Positions 27,742 through 36,761 are shown, counted from the stretch's first letter. The stretch: DNA of 64,000 nucleotides from Pseudonocardiales bacterium (GCA_019241525.1 JAFAWY010000077.1:1-64000), one strand, 5' to 3'. The notes: generated by a model not told the origin, from the letters alone. Translations and numbers: made by a program.

Positions 27742-28428
27742 TCAATCACCGTTCTCAGGGTGTGCTGGTGACTGGAGGTAGCGGACGAACCAGTCCCGCG
27801 CCAGGGCAGCTACTTGCTCCAAGGTCCCCGGTTCTTCGAACAGGTGTGATGCACCCGGGATGATCACGAGATGTTTCTCGCCTTGCAGCCTGTTCATGGC
27901 CTGCCGATTGAGATCGATAACGATCGGGTCGCGCTCGCCGACGATCAGCAACGTGGGCTGAGGCACCTGATGCAGGTGTTGGCCGGCGAGGTCAGGTCGT
28001 CCCCCGCGGGAGACAACAGCCTGCACGGTGTCCGGCCGCCCTGCGGCGGCGATCAGCGCAGCCGCGGCACCAGTGCTGGCGCCGAAGAGTCCGACGCCCA
28101 GGCCGGCGGTGGGTTCGTTGCCGGCCATCCAGTCGGTCAGCGCCATGACCCGCACGGCAAGCAGATCGATGTCAAACCTCAGGGATGCGGTCAGCATGTC
28201 AACCTGCTCTTCGTCCCGGGTGAGCAGGTCAGCCAGCACAGTCGCCAGACCGGCATGGTTGAGTTCACCGGCCACATAACGATTGCGCGGGCTATGCCGA
28301 CCGCTCCCGCTGCCGTGGGCAAACAGCACCGCCCCACGCGGAGACTCCGGCAGCCCGAAGTCGGCTTCCAGCACAACACCTGCGGCGGGAATCTGCAGGC
28401 TCTGGTGGATGACGTTCGTGGCGCTCAC
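27742..28428 (-). CDS. Alpha/beta-hydrolase of the dienelactone-hydrolase-like group
   Basis: The 228-residue protein has the oxyanion segment LFAHGSGSGRHSPRNRYVA, the nucleophile elbow GLFGASTGAAAA (GxSxG) near residue 115, the acid-site strand LLIVGERDPIVIDLN and the C-terminal GASHLFEEPGTLEQ with the catalytic His. In actinobacteria such proteins often sit next to phosphoribosyltransferase-like genes, but none is here. The substrate is unknown. The GTG at 28428 follows CAGGAGGG and is preferred over the upstream GTG at 28509. Confidence 0.87.
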   Translation of the reverse strand: MSATNVIHQSLQIPAAGVVLEADFGLPESPRGAVLFAHGSGSGRHSPRNRYVAGELNHAGLATVLADLLTRDEEQVDMLTASLRFDIDLLAVRVMALTDWMAGNEPTAGLGVGLFGASTGAAAALIAAAGRPDTVQAVVSRGGRPDLAGQHLHQVPQPTLLIVGERDPIVIDLNRQAMNRLQGEKHLVIIPGASHLFEEPGTLEQVAALARDWFVRYLQSPAHPENGD

Positions 28429-28566
28429 CCTGCCCTCCTGGAATGGACGGTGAAGTTGCCTAAAACATTCCTTCAGACCGCGAATGGAGAGGTTGACTCG
28501 GTGCAGCAAGGAGGTAGCCGGCAGAGGCTTCGGGTGTAACCCGGCTGCATACCTAGGAATGAGCCA

Positions 28567-29199
28567 GTGGTGGATGCGGCGCGAAGGGTGGCACGGATGG
28601 CCCGAGGGCCGGGGCAGGGCCGGTCGTCCTTCACCAAGTCACGCGCTGAGGAGCAGGTGGCGGACGAGCCGAGCGCGGGTACGCCATTGTTGCGTGTGGT
28701 CAGCGACGAGTTCTACCCGGACTGGGAGGCGGTGTACCGGGACAACGTCGCACGGGTTTACCGGCTGATGTTCGCCAAGGTCGGCAACCGCCCGGACGCG
28801 GAGGACTTGACCGCGGAGGTGTTTGCGACCGCGCTGCGCCCGTTGCGGGTCTCGGCCAGTGCCGCGGAGGTGCGGGCGTACCTGCTGGTCACCGCTCGCA
28901 CGGTGCTGGCCGGGCATTGGCGGCGCACCCTGGGTCGGGAAGTCACCACGCTCACCGACGAAGACAGCCTGGAAGCCACCCCGGCCGATGCCCCGACCTC
29001 GGCGGATACTGCGGGCCGGGCGGCAGCGATGCTGGCCCAGCTTCCCGAGTCCTACCGGCGCATCCTGGAGTTGCGGTTCCTGGAGTCGTGTTCGGTGCGG
29101 GAAGCCGCCACGGCGATGGGGATCAGCGTGACCTATGCCAAGGTGTTGCAGCATCGCGCGTTGCGGGCCGCCGCAGCGCTGCGGGAGGTGAGCGAGTGA
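28567..29199 (+). CDS. ECF-type RNA polymerase sigma factor
   Basis: The 210-residue protein has sigma region 2 (YRDNVARVYRLMFAKVGNRP, then DAEDLTAEVFATAL) near residues 57-97 and region 4 (LPESYRRILELRFLESCSVR, then EAATAMGISVTYAKVLQHRA) near residues 156-203. The domain spacing is that of ECF factors. An extra N-terminal 50 residues are basic and may be over-called: an ATG at 28597 has a clear GAAGGG site and is an alternative to the GTG at 28567. Its stop overlaps the GTG start of the Rieske gene, so the two are translated together. Confidence 0.92.
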   Translation: MVDAARRVARMARGPGQGRSSFTKSRAEEQVADEPSAGTPLLRVVSDEFYPDWEAVYRDNVARVYRLMFAKVGNRPDAEDLTAEVFATALRPLRVSASAAEVRAYLLVTARTVLAGHWRRTLGREVTTLTDEDSLEATPADAPTSADTAGRAAAMLAQLPESYRRILELRFLESCSVREAATAMGISVTYAKVLQHRALRAAAALREVSE

Positions 29200-29906
29200 G
29201 CCGACGGGGTGCGCGCCGGTTTGTGGCGGATCTGCTGCGCGGTCGCCGGCCGCGCTCCTTCCGCGCGCAGGACACCGACGTGGACGACCTCCGCGCGGCG
29301 ATCACGCTGCGGTCGGCCCAGCCCGGTAGTGGGGTACCTCGGGAGGAGTTCGTCGCTGATCTGCACCAGCGGCTGGCCGACCAGCTGGCCGGGAAACACT
29401 CCACCGAGGACGCCGAACCAGTTCGGCCCGCGCGAGTGGATACCACCAGGCGCCGGCTGGTGGCGGCGAGTTCCCTCGCGGCGGCGGCCGCAGCTGTCGG
29501 CGCCGTAGCCGACCACGTCCTGACCACCCGCACTCCGGCGCCCGACGGGGTGGCCGGGCCACAGACCCTGGTTCCCAATACCGGGTCCTGGCGCACGGTG
29601 GCTGCCAGCGCGGATCTGACCGAGGGTGGCGTGCAAGGTTTTGACCTTGGCACCGTGGTCGGGTTCGTTTCCCGCACCGGCGGTGCGCTGCGAGCGGTGT
29701 CAGGGGTGTGCACGCATCTGGGCTGCCGACTGGCCCTGGACGTACCAACCCGGCAGCTGGACTGCCCGTGTCACCAGACGTCGTTCGCACTCGATGGTGA
29801 GCTGTTGCGGCACCAGCTGCGGGTGCCACCGCCGGCCCTGCCCCAGCTGGAAGTCCGTGAGGCGGACGGCGCGGTGCAGATCTACGCTCCACCCGGGCCG
29901 GCGTAA
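29196..29906 (+). CDS. Membrane-anchored Rieske [2Fe-2S] protein; candidate sensor or anti-sigma partner
   Basis: The 236-residue protein has an 85-residue N-terminal region that would be cytoplasmic, with a charged helix (PREEFVADLHQRLADQLAG), then RRRL followed by one hydrophobic span (residues 88-109), then an outer Rieske domain. The Rieske ligands are complete: CTHLGC at 172-177 and CPCHQTSF at 190-197. The topology of soluble N-terminus, one span and outer sensor resembles membrane anti-sigma factors. The RRRL could also be a late Tat signal. The gene overlaps the ECF sigma gene by four bases. An anti-sigma role is inference. Confidence 0.88.
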   Translation: MSRRGARRFVADLLRGRRPRSFRAQDTDVDDLRAAITLRSAQPGSGVPREEFVADLHQRLADQLAGKHSTEDAEPVRPARVDTTRRRLVAASSLAAAAAAVGAVADHVLTTRTPAPDGVAGPQTLVPNTGSWRTVAASADLTEGGVQGFDLGTVVGFVSRTGGALRAVSGVCTHLGCRLALDVPTRQLDCPCHQTSFALDGELLRHQLRVPPPALPQLEVREADGAVQIYAPPGPA

Positions 29907-29922
29907 CCCCCATCCCTATCTG

Positions 29923-29953
29923 CTGGTGAGACCCGCAACAAGCGGGCCACCAG
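29923..29953 (+). terminator. Hairpin between Rieske and cupredoxin genes
   Basis: CTGGT (29923) pairs with ACCAG (29949), and CCCGC (29932) with GCGGG (29942), around an AACAA loop. There is no U-tract, so it could be a weak terminator, an attenuator or an mRNA stabiliser that sets the ratio of sigma-Rieske to downstream products. Confidence 0.45.
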
Positions 29954-29992
29954 AAGGCCCACGAGCAACGGGCCGGATCGGGGTTTATCACC

Positions 29993-30457
29993 ATGCGGCA
30001 TTTCACCACCAGCCTTGCGCTGCCCGCGGTGGCAGCGGGTATTGCACTCCTGGCCGGAACCGCCATTGCGGTCGGCATCATGACCAGCCCGGGCACCGGC
30101 ACCCCTGCGGCGGCCGCACCGGCACCGAGGGGCACCGAGCAGATGATGCCGGGGATGGCCATGCCGCGGGCAGGCACCCCGGTGGCTGGCCAAGACGCAC
30201 CGGTGGCAACCAACACCATCGCGATCCAGAACTTCGCGTTCTCCCCCACCACCGTCACGGTCAAGGCCGGCAGCACCGTCACCTGGACCAACCGGGATCA
30301 GGACGCTCACACCGTGACCGCGATGGCCGGACCATTTCACTCGCCGACGTTGAACACCGGCCAGTCATTCCCCTACACGTTCACCACCCCGGGCCGCTAC
30401 GACTACCTGTGCACCGTCCACCCATTCATGACCGCCACCGTGGTGGTGACGCCGTGA
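29993..30457 (+). CDS. Exported cupredoxin (plastocyanin-like blue copper protein)
   Basis: The 154-residue protein starts with an export or anchor segment (residues 10-30), then an Ala/Pro/Met-rich linker with MMPGMAMP, then a cupredoxin domain from residue 72. Type-1 copper ligands are all visible: His106 (QDAHTV), Cys140, His143 and Met146 in YLCTVHPFM. Such a protein carries single electrons outside the membrane, and the Rieske protein just upstream is a natural partner. Its stop overlaps the GTG of the phosphoesterase gene (GTGA). Confidence 0.92.
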   Translation: MRHFTTSLALPAVAAGIALLAGTAIAVGIMTSPGTGTPAAAAPAPRGTEQMMPGMAMPRAGTPVAGQDAPVATNTIAIQNFAFSPTTVTVKAGSTVTWTNRDQDAHTVTAMAGPFHSPTLNTGQSFPYTFTTPGRYDYLCTVHPFMTATVVVTP

Positions 30458-31410
30458 GCACTCCGGAACAACGCCCAGAGGGCATGAGCCGGCGGCAGTT
30501 GCTGCGGCACACGGCGTGGTTCGGCGCGGCGGTGGTGCTCACCGTCACCGGCGGCGAGGTGATCAGCCACCTCGGCGGCACCCCGGCCCCGGCTGCCGTC
30601 GCCGCAGACCCGCGTGCCCTGCGATTCGTGCAGGTCAGCGACAGTCACCTGGGGTTCCACGGGCCGGCGAACAGCGACGTCACCGGCTCGTTCGCCCGCG
30701 CCGTCGACGAGGTCAACGGCCTGGGGTTCCGCCCGGATTTCGTGATGCACACCGGCGATCTCACTCACCTGTCCACCCCTGATCAGTTTGATCAGGTCCG
30801 GCAGATGATGCGCGGGCTGCGCACCGGGCAAGTGTTCACCGTGCCCGGTGAGCACGATTCGGTCGATGATCACGGGCAGAAATACCGCGCCATGTTCGGT
30901 GCCGGCACCCACGGCGATGGCTGGTACAGCTTCGACATCAAAGGCGTGCACGTCATCGCCCTGGTCAACACGCTCGCCCTGGAAAAACTCGGGCACCTCG
31001 GGGTCGATCAACTCGACTTCATCCGTAAGGACGTCGCCGGGCTGTCCAGCGATACGCCCATCGTGGTGTTCAGCCATATCCCGCTGTTTGCGATGTACCC
31101 GGCGTGGGGTTGGGGAACTGATGATGCTGCCCAGGCGCTGAGCTATTTACGCCGGTTTTCGTCGGTGACCTGCCTCAACGGCCACGTCCATCAGCTGTTC
31201 GCCAAAACCGAGGGCAATGTCACCTTCTACAGCGCCACCACGACCGCCTACCCCCTCCCCCACCCCGGCGTCGGTCCCGGCCCGATCCCGGTGACCCTGC
31301 CCGCTGGTCAACTCGGCGCCGCGCTGGGCATCCGCGACGTCACCTACCAACCAGGTCAGCACGCGCTGGCCCTTCGCGACCTGCGACTCGCCGATCGGAA
31401 ACCCTCATGA
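30454..31410 (+). CDS. Tat-exported metallophosphoesterase
   Basis: The 318-residue protein has a twin-arginine signal (SRRQLLRHTAWFGAAVV, residues 12-28) and a calcineurin-like phosphoesterase domain with DSHLG, HTGDLTH, PGEHDS, SHIP and NGHVHQ. These supply two-metal ligands. The usual GNHD box reads GEHD, so one ligand position is Glu instead of Asn, which may alter metal use or substrate. It would fold with metal in the cytoplasm and be exported, which fits the tatA gene at the end of the operon. Confidence 0.9.
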   Translation: MSTPEQRPEGMSRRQLLRHTAWFGAAVVLTVTGGEVISHLGGTPAPAAVAADPRALRFVQVSDSHLGFHGPANSDVTGSFARAVDEVNGLGFRPDFVMHTGDLTHLSTPDQFDQVRQMMRGLRTGQVFTVPGEHDSVDDHGQKYRAMFGAGTHGDGWYSFDIKGVHVIALVNTLALEKLGHLGVDQLDFIRKDVAGLSSDTPIVVFSHIPLFAMYPAWGWGTDDAAQALSYLRRFSSVTCLNGHVHQLFAKTEGNVTFYSATTTAYPLPHPGVGPGPIPVTLPAGQLGAALGIRDVTYQPGQHALALRDLRLADRKPS

Positions 31411-31820
31411 CACCGGCCATACCCCTGCTGACCCGCCTTGGTGCCGCCAGCTGCCTGGCGATCAGCGGGGTCATCCACGCGCAGCTGTACCTGCACGGCT
31501 ACCGGATGCTGCCCGGAGTGGGCCCGGCTTTCCTGCTCCAAGCCAGCGGTGCGTTGGCGGTGGCGCTACTGCTGGCGCTGAACACCACGGCAGTACTCCG
31601 GCTGACCGCGGCTGGCCTGGCCGCGGGTGCCCTGGTGGGCTTCATCGCCTCACGCACCATCGGAGTATTCGGATTCCTGGAGTACGGCTTGGAACCGGAA
31701 CCCCAAGCGCTGATCAGCATCGTGGTGGAAGCCACCGCACTCGTCCTGTTGGCCACACCGTTGCGGCACCCTCGTCACGGGCAGCACTCCTCACCAAGGA
31801 TCTCCCTATGGCAGGCTTGA
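31407..31820 (+). CDS. Four-span membrane protein, unknown function
   Basis: The 137-residue protein has about four hydrophobic segments with small polar loops (GVIHAQLYLHGYRMLPGVG near residue 22). It begins by overlapping the phosphoesterase stop (ATGA) and its tail overlaps the tatA start. No family was recognised. His and Tyr residues in the first loop could bind a metal or haem, but that is speculation. Its place in a Rieske/cupredoxin operon suggests a membrane electron-transfer partner. Confidence 0.75.
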   Translation: MTPAIPLLTRLGAASCLAISGVIHAQLYLHGYRMLPGVGPAFLLQASGALAVALLLALNTTAVLRLTAAGLAAGALVGFIASRTIGVFGFLEYGLEPEPQALISIVVEATALVLLATPLRHPRHGQHSSPRISLWQA

Positions 31821-31981
31821 CCGGCTGGCACCTTCTCATCCTTATTGCCGTGGTCCTGCTGCTCTTTGGCGCCAAGCGCCTCCCAGAAATGGCTCGAGCG
31901 CTGGGGCAGTCCGCGCGGATTTTGCGCCGCGAGCTCAAAGACGCCGCGGCCACCGAGCAAACCGACACCCCGTACCGCTAG
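31808..31981 (+). CDS. tatA: TatA-type twin-arginine translocase subunit
   Basis: The 57-residue protein has the TatA plan: one N-terminal helix (GWHLLILIAVVLLLFGAKRL), the FGxKRLPE hinge, an amphipathic helix (MARALGQSARILRREL) and a charged tail. TatA oligomers form the pore that exports folded proteins. It overlaps the preceding gene by 13 bases. A dedicated tatA at the end of an operon that encodes a Tat-signal phosphoesterase and a Rieske protein suggests that it boosts their export. Confidence 0.93.
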   Translation: MAGLTGWHLLILIAVVLLLFGAKRLPEMARALGQSARILRRELKDAAATEQTDTPYR

Positions 31982-32004
31982 CACCAGACGATGACGGGTC
32001 TTGC

Positions 32005-32064
32005 CGTGAACTCGACGCCAGCGACGTTTTTGCCCCTTCGAATGTCCGTAGTGTCGAGTTCACG
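32005..32064. repeat. Dispersed inverted repeat, paired (copy A)
   Basis: Arms CGTGAACTCGAC (32005-32016) and GTCGAGTTCACG (32053-32064) are perfect 12-base inverted repeats around a 36-base spacer. The element lies 24 bases after tatA and before a convergent small gene. It matches the pair at 47367-47435 in arm sequence and spacer length. Confidence 0.85.
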
Positions 32065-32101
32065 ACGTGAAGCATCGGGATGGGCGCCCGCCTGGCAACT
32101 G

Positions 32102-32266
32102 CTAGCGGCGCAGGGAAGCGAAGCCCTCCCGGATCGCTTCGGCCAGAGCCAGAGTGGCCCACACCTGAGCCCCCGCGACCGCCGCACGCTGCTCATCGCC
32201 CGCCAACTCGCTGAGTGCCCTCGACAAGTCGTGCTCTGCGTTGCTGCGGTACTCGTGGTAGCTCAC
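32102..32266 (-). CDS. Small conserved-looking protein (about 54 residues)
   Basis: A GTG-started frame encodes a helical protein with SYHEYRSNAEHDLSRALSEL and AGAQVWATLALAEAIREG, a pattern that I associate with short actinobacterial hypothetical proteins. The frame is open upstream to a TTG at 32422, which would add a hydrophobic segment. I prefer the shorter form because the extra part is low in coding character. No function is known. Confidence 0.5.
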   Translation of the reverse strand: MSYHEYRSNAEHDLSRALSELAGDEQRAAVAGAQVWATLALAEAIREGFASLRR

Positions 32267-32598
32267 GGCGGCAGCGTAGCAACCGGGCGGTTCTGGCGAT
32301 TTGACTCCCGCACCTGCGCTGACCAGCACAGAAGCCGCGGCAAGGAGCACTCCCCATTCCGGCGGGAACCCTGCCGGAATGGGACACGCTGGTACCGAAA
32401 TGAGTTGATCGGCGATCTGCAAGGGCTCATGAGCCGGCTCGACTACCCGGCTTAACCCGTTCTATCCCTCAGAACGCGTGACAGCGGTTATGACGTGGGG
32501 TGTTGACCGGTGGATTGGCACATTGGGTGATCGAGCAGTGTTGCTGAACGCTGCCCGAGCGCAACAGTGGGCTACGCCACTCAACCACGCCGGTGGCA
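32267..32598. other. Gene-poor gap between two minus-strand genes
   Basis: This 330-base stretch holds the possible upstream extension of the small gene and the 3' flank of the alpha-glucosidase gene. I saw no further gene, repeat or RNA. Confidence 0.4.
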
Positions 32599-34218
32599 CT
32601 AGAGCTGCAACCAGGCTGCGGTGTCGGTGGCGAGCTTGCCGTCCTGCATCGCCTCGCTGGGTAGCAGCACCTGTTCGTGGCCGGGCAACGCGAACGGGGT
32701 ATCCGAGAGGTTGACCACGCACAGCAGGCCCGGCTCGCGGCGGATGACCAGGACCCCGGGAGGTGCGTCCACCCACGACAGCGTTCCGTCGCCCAGCGCA
32801 GGATGCGCTGCACGGATCCGTAACGCGGCGCGGTACAGGGACAACATCGACTCTGGCCCGGTTTCCTCGACTTCGGCGGTGCGCGCCTGCCAGTGCGCCG
32901 GCTGCGGCAGCCAGGGCTGGACGTGATCAGGGCAGAAGCCAAATGGCGGCCGGGATCCGCGCCACGGCAGGGGCACCCGGCAACCGTCACGCCCCCGCGC
33001 CTTGTGCCCCGACCGCTTCCACGTCGGATCCTGCAAAACCTCATCGGGCAGGTCCTCCACCTCTTCCAGGCCCAGCTCTTCTCCCTGGTAGAGGTAGGCG
33101 CTGCCGGGTAGCGCGAGCATCAGCAGCAGCGCGGCCCGTGCCCTGCGGGTACCCGACTCCAGATCGACGGGCTCGACGAGCTCGTGCAACGGGCCCTCGG
33201 CTCTGGTACGCGGGCGCCCGTAGCGAGTGAGGTGGCGCGTGACGTCATGGTTGGACAGCACCCAGGTAGTCGGCGCCCCGACCGCGTGCATCGCCCGCAT
33301 GCAGGAGTCGACCACCGAACGCAGCGAGTCGGCGTCCCAGGAACACCGCAGGAAGTCGAAGTTGAATGCGGTCTGCAGCTCATCGGAGCGCACGTAGCGG
33401 GCGAGGCGTTCGGGCTTGGATACCCACGCCTCGGCGACGAACATCCGGTCATTCCGGTAAGAGTCCGTGACGCGCCGCCACGACCGGAAGATGTCGTGCA
33501 CACCGTCGCGGTCCCAGTACGGGTGGTCGGTGCGGTCCGGCGGATGCACCAGGTCCTCCTGCGCACTGCCGAGGTCGGGCAGACCGGGCTGCTTGATCAA
33601 GCCATGCGCGACGTCGATGCGGAATCCATCGACGCCACGATCGAGCCAGAACCGCAGGATGTCCTCGAACTCCGCCCGCACTTCCGGATTCTCCCAATTC
33701 AGGTCGGGCTGTTCCGGCGCGAACAGGTGCAGGTACCACTGGCCGTCGGGAACCTGGGTCCACGCAGGACCACCGAAGACGCTGCGCCAGTCGTTCGGCG
33801 GTTGGTCAGGGCCCTTGCCGTCCCGGAACACATACCGTTCACGCTGCGGTGCACCGGGGCCGGCGACCAGCGCCTCGCGGAACCAGGGGTGCTGATCGGA
33901 GGTGTGGTTTGGGACCAAGTCGATGATCAGCCGCATGCCGTGTTCGTGCACCTCGCCGATCAGCAACTCTGCCTCGGCCAGCGTGCCGAACAGTGGGTCG
34001 ATGTCCCGGTAGTTTGCGACGTCGTAGCCTCCGTCGACCATTGGTGACGGGTACCAGGGGGTGATCCACACCGCGTCCACACCGAGGTCGCGCAGGTAGG
34101 GCAGGCGGGACCGGATCCCGGCAATGTCGCCAACCCCATCACCGCTGCCGTCGGCGAGGCTGCGGATATAGATTTCATAGATCACCGCGTCACGCCACCA
34201 CGGGGGGTTGACAGCCAC
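32599..34218 (-). CDS. GH13 alpha-glucosidase/oligo-glucosidase
   Basis: The 539-residue protein has the GH13 blocks WWRDAVIYEIYIRSLADG, DLVPNHTSDQHPWF, DGFRIDVAHGL (nucleophile Asp), MFVAEAWV (acid/base Glu) and VLSNHDVTRH (transition-state Asp). It would hydrolyse terminal alpha-glucosidic bonds in maltose-type oligosaccharides or related glucosides. No signal peptide is present. The start is a GTG directly after GAGGAGGAA at 34218, so the longer frame to 34314 is rejected. It lies with PEP synthase and close to the GH15/pgi block in function. Confidence 0.94.
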   Translation of the reverse strand: MAVNPPWWRDAVIYEIYIRSLADGSGDGVGDIAGIRSRLPYLRDLGVDAVWITPWYPSPMVDGGYDVANYRDIDPLFGTLAEAELLIGEVHEHGMRLIIDLVPNHTSDQHPWFREALVAGPGAPQRERYVFRDGKGPDQPPNDWRSVFGGPAWTQVPDGQWYLHLFAPEQPDLNWENPEVRAEFEDILRFWLDRGVDGFRIDVAHGLIKQPGLPDLGSAQEDLVHPPDRTDHPYWDRDGVHDIFRSWRRVTDSYRNDRMFVAEAWVSKPERLARYVRSDELQTAFNFDFLRCSWDADSLRSVVDSCMRAMHAVGAPTTWVLSNHDVTRHLTRYGRPRTRAEGPLHELVEPVDLESGTRRARAALLLMLALPGSAYLYQGEELGLEEVEDLPDEVLQDPTWKRSGHKARGRDGCRVPLPWRGSRPPFGFCPDHVQPWLPQPAHWQARTAEVEETGPESMLSLYRAALRIRAAHPALGDGTLSWVDAPPGVLVIRREPGLLCVVNLSDTPFALPGHEQVLLPSEAMQDGKLATDTAAWLQL

Positions 34219-34361
34219 GTATTCCTCCTCCTCGACTCGGTCCACCGCAACAAGCACGACAAATCTGTTCACCGAAGGCACATGGACAATCCCTCCGGCG
34301 TGGCGCCCAACCACCGCGTCAAGTGCCGCTGCACTGCCCAGCGGCTGGGCGCGGCGTCCTG

Positions 34362-36761
34362 TTAACTCTGTCCGTCTCCCTGTTGCTCCTTCTCGGCGGC
34401 CGCGACGTTCTCTTTCACCCGCAGGTAGCTGTCGGGCGTGACCGAGATGGAGTCGATGCCGGCGCGGACCAGGAAGCGGGCGAAATCGGGGTCGTCACTG
34501 GGCCGTTGACCGCACAGACCGACTTTACGGTCCTTGCGATGGGCTGAGTCGATCAAGTTCTGGACGCTCGTGGTGACAGCCGGATCGTCCTCATCGAACA
34601 GTGATGCCAGCCGCCCAGAGTCTCGATCGACGCCGAGTACGAGCTGGGTGAGATCGTTGCTGCCGATAGAGAACCCGTCGAAACGCTCGGCGAAGTCCTC
34701 CGCGAGCACGATGTTGGCGGGGATCTCGGCCATCACGTAGACCTGCAAACCGTTATCACCGCGGCGCAGACCCTGATCGGCCATCACCTCCAGGACTCGA
34801 TCGGCTTCTTGCAGGGTGCGGCAGAACGGGATCATGACCACAGTGTTGGTCAGCCCCATGTCGTCGCGGACCCGGCGAATGGCCCGGCACTCGAGACCGA
34901 AACCCTGCCGGTATCCCTCGCTGTAGTAGCGGCTGGCTCCCCGCCAGCCCAGCATGGGATTTTCCTCCTGAGGCTCGAACGCCGCACCCCCGATGAGCCT
35001 GGCGTATTCGTTGGTCTTGAGATCGCTCATCCGGACGATCACCGGCTTTGGCCACCAGGTGGCCGCAATGCGCGCGATCCCGTAGGCCAAACGCTCGACG
35101 AAAAACTCCGTCTTGTCGTCATAACCGCGGGTCAGCTCGGCAATCCGGCGGCGAACATCGGCATCCTCGAGATCGTCGATACCGACCAGGGCCATCGGAT
35201 GAATCTGGATCTGGTTATTGATCATGAACTCCATGCGGGCCAGGCCCACCCCGTCGGCCGGAAGCCGCCACCACCGGAAGGAGGCTGACGGATCGGCGAC
35301 GTTCAACATGACCTCAGTGGTCGATTCGGGGATGTCGGCGAGGTCGATCTCGCGGTCCTCGTACTCCAGGATCCCCTCGTACACAACACCCTGGTCGCCC
35401 TCGGCGCACGACACGGTGATCTGCTGACCATCGGACAGGATGGTCGTGGCGTCGCCGGTCCCGACGACAGCCGCCACGCCCAGCTCCCGGCTGACGATGG
35501 CAGCGTGCGAGGTGCGCCCGCCGTGGTCGGTGACGATGGCCGCGGCCCGCCTCATGATCGGCTCCCAGTCCGGGTCGGTGATACCGGTGACGAGCACCGC
35601 ACCGTCTTCAAACCGGTCGATCTCCTCGGCGCTGTTCAGGTTGCAGACCTTCCCGGCGGCGATGGCATCACCGATGGCCAGACCCCTGGTCAACTCCGTG
35701 CCGCGCTCACTGAGCCGGTACGAACGGAGGGTCGAGGCATCTTTGCGTGCGTGCACCGTCTCAGGTCGCGCCTGGACGATGTAGAGATCACCACTGTGGC
35801 CGTCTTTGGCCCACTCGATGTCCATCGCCGCGTCGTAGTGATCCTCGATCACCGTGGCCCACCTGGCCAGCTGCAGTACTTCCCGATCATCCAGGACGAA
35901 CGCCAGCTGCTCCTTCTCTGCCGTTCCGACGGTCTTCGTCGGGTCGTCGCCCGATTCACTGTAGATCATCTTAGATTGCTTGCGTCCGACCTTCTTGGAG
36001 ATCACCGGAGTCAATGACTGGTCATCCAGCAGCGGCTTGAACACCAGGTACTCATCCGGGTCCACCGCCCCGGCCACCACTGACTCGCCCAATCCCCATG
36101 AGGCGTTGATGAGCACTACCCGCGGGAAGCCGCTGTCAGTGTCGATCGAGAACACCACGCCGGCTCCGGCTAGATCAGAGCGGACCATCTCCTGCACGCC
36201 GACGGCGAGGGCCACCTTGAGGTGGTCGAAGTCGTGGTCTTGCCGGTAGTTAATCGCTCGGTCGGTGAACAGGGATGCGTAACACCGTTTGCAGGCTTCC
36301 AGCAACGCCGTTTCACCCCTGATGTTGAGGAAGGTTTCCTGCTGGCCGGCGAAGCTGGCCTCAGGAAGGTCCTCAGCCGTGGCGCTGCTGCGCACCGCCA
36401 CGTCCGGATCCTCTCGCTGCAGGCGAGTCCCGAGTTCCCGGTAGGCATCCCGGAGTCCTTGCTCAAGGTGCTGCGGGAACTCCGCCTCCATGATCATCTC
36501 ACGGATGGTGGCGCCCACTTCTGCCAGGTCAGCGCCACGGCGCAACGCCGCGAGCTGCTCGACGATGGACCCGCGCAAGTCGTTGGCGTCCAGGAAGTCC
36601 CAGTAGGCCTGGGAAACGGTGGCAAACCCGCCCGGCACCCGAATGCCCTTCGGCGCCAAGACTCGGATCATTTCTCCCATCGAGGCGTTCTTGCCGCCGA
36701 CCAGGGAGACATCGTCCAAGCTGAGATCCTCCAACCACCTCACCACGCCCTGCGCGGCCAT
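34362..36761 (-). CDS. ppsA: Phosphoenolpyruvate synthase
   Basis: The 799-residue enzyme makes PEP, AMP and phosphate from pyruvate and ATP, which allows gluconeogenesis. The N-terminal ATP-grasp part has VGGKNASMGEMI and VRSSATAEDLPEASFAGQQE. The swivelling domain has the phosphohistidine motif GGRTSHAAIVSRELG near residue 410. The C-terminal PEP-binding barrel has VMAEIPANI, GSNDLTQLVLGVDRDS and the catalytic Cys in LCGQRPSDDP. The ATG follows CAGGAAGG. Confidence 0.95.
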   Translation of the reverse strand: MAAQGVVRWLEDLSLDDVSLVGGKNASMGEMIRVLAPKGIRVPGGFATVSQAYWDFLDANDLRGSIVEQLAALRRGADLAEVGATIREMIMEAEFPQHLEQGLRDAYRELGTRLQREDPDVAVRSSATAEDLPEASFAGQQETFLNIRGETALLEACKRCYASLFTDRAINYRQDHDFDHLKVALAVGVQEMVRSDLAGAGVVFSIDTDSGFPRVVLINASWGLGESVVAGAVDPDEYLVFKPLLDDQSLTPVISKKVGRKQSKMIYSESGDDPTKTVGTAEKEQLAFVLDDREVLQLARWATVIEDHYDAAMDIEWAKDGHSGDLYIVQARPETVHARKDASTLRSYRLSERGTELTRGLAIGDAIAAGKVCNLNSAEEIDRFEDGAVLVTGITDPDWEPIMRRAAAIVTDHGGRTSHAAIVSRELGVAAVVGTGDATTILSDGQQITVSCAEGDQGVVYEGILEYEDREIDLADIPESTTEVMLNVADPSASFRWWRLPADGVGLARMEFMINNQIQIHPMALVGIDDLEDADVRRRIAELTRGYDDKTEFFVERLAYGIARIAATWWPKPVIVRMSDLKTNEYARLIGGAAFEPQEENPMLGWRGASRYYSEGYRQGFGLECRAIRRVRDDMGLTNTVVMIPFCRTLQEADRVLEVMADQGLRRGDNGLQVYVMAEIPANIVLAEDFAERFDGFSIGSNDLTQLVLGVDRDSGRLASLFDEDDPAVTTSVQNLIDSAHRKDRKVGLCGQRPSDDPDFARFLVRAGIDSISVTPDSYLRVKENVAAAEKEQQGDGQS

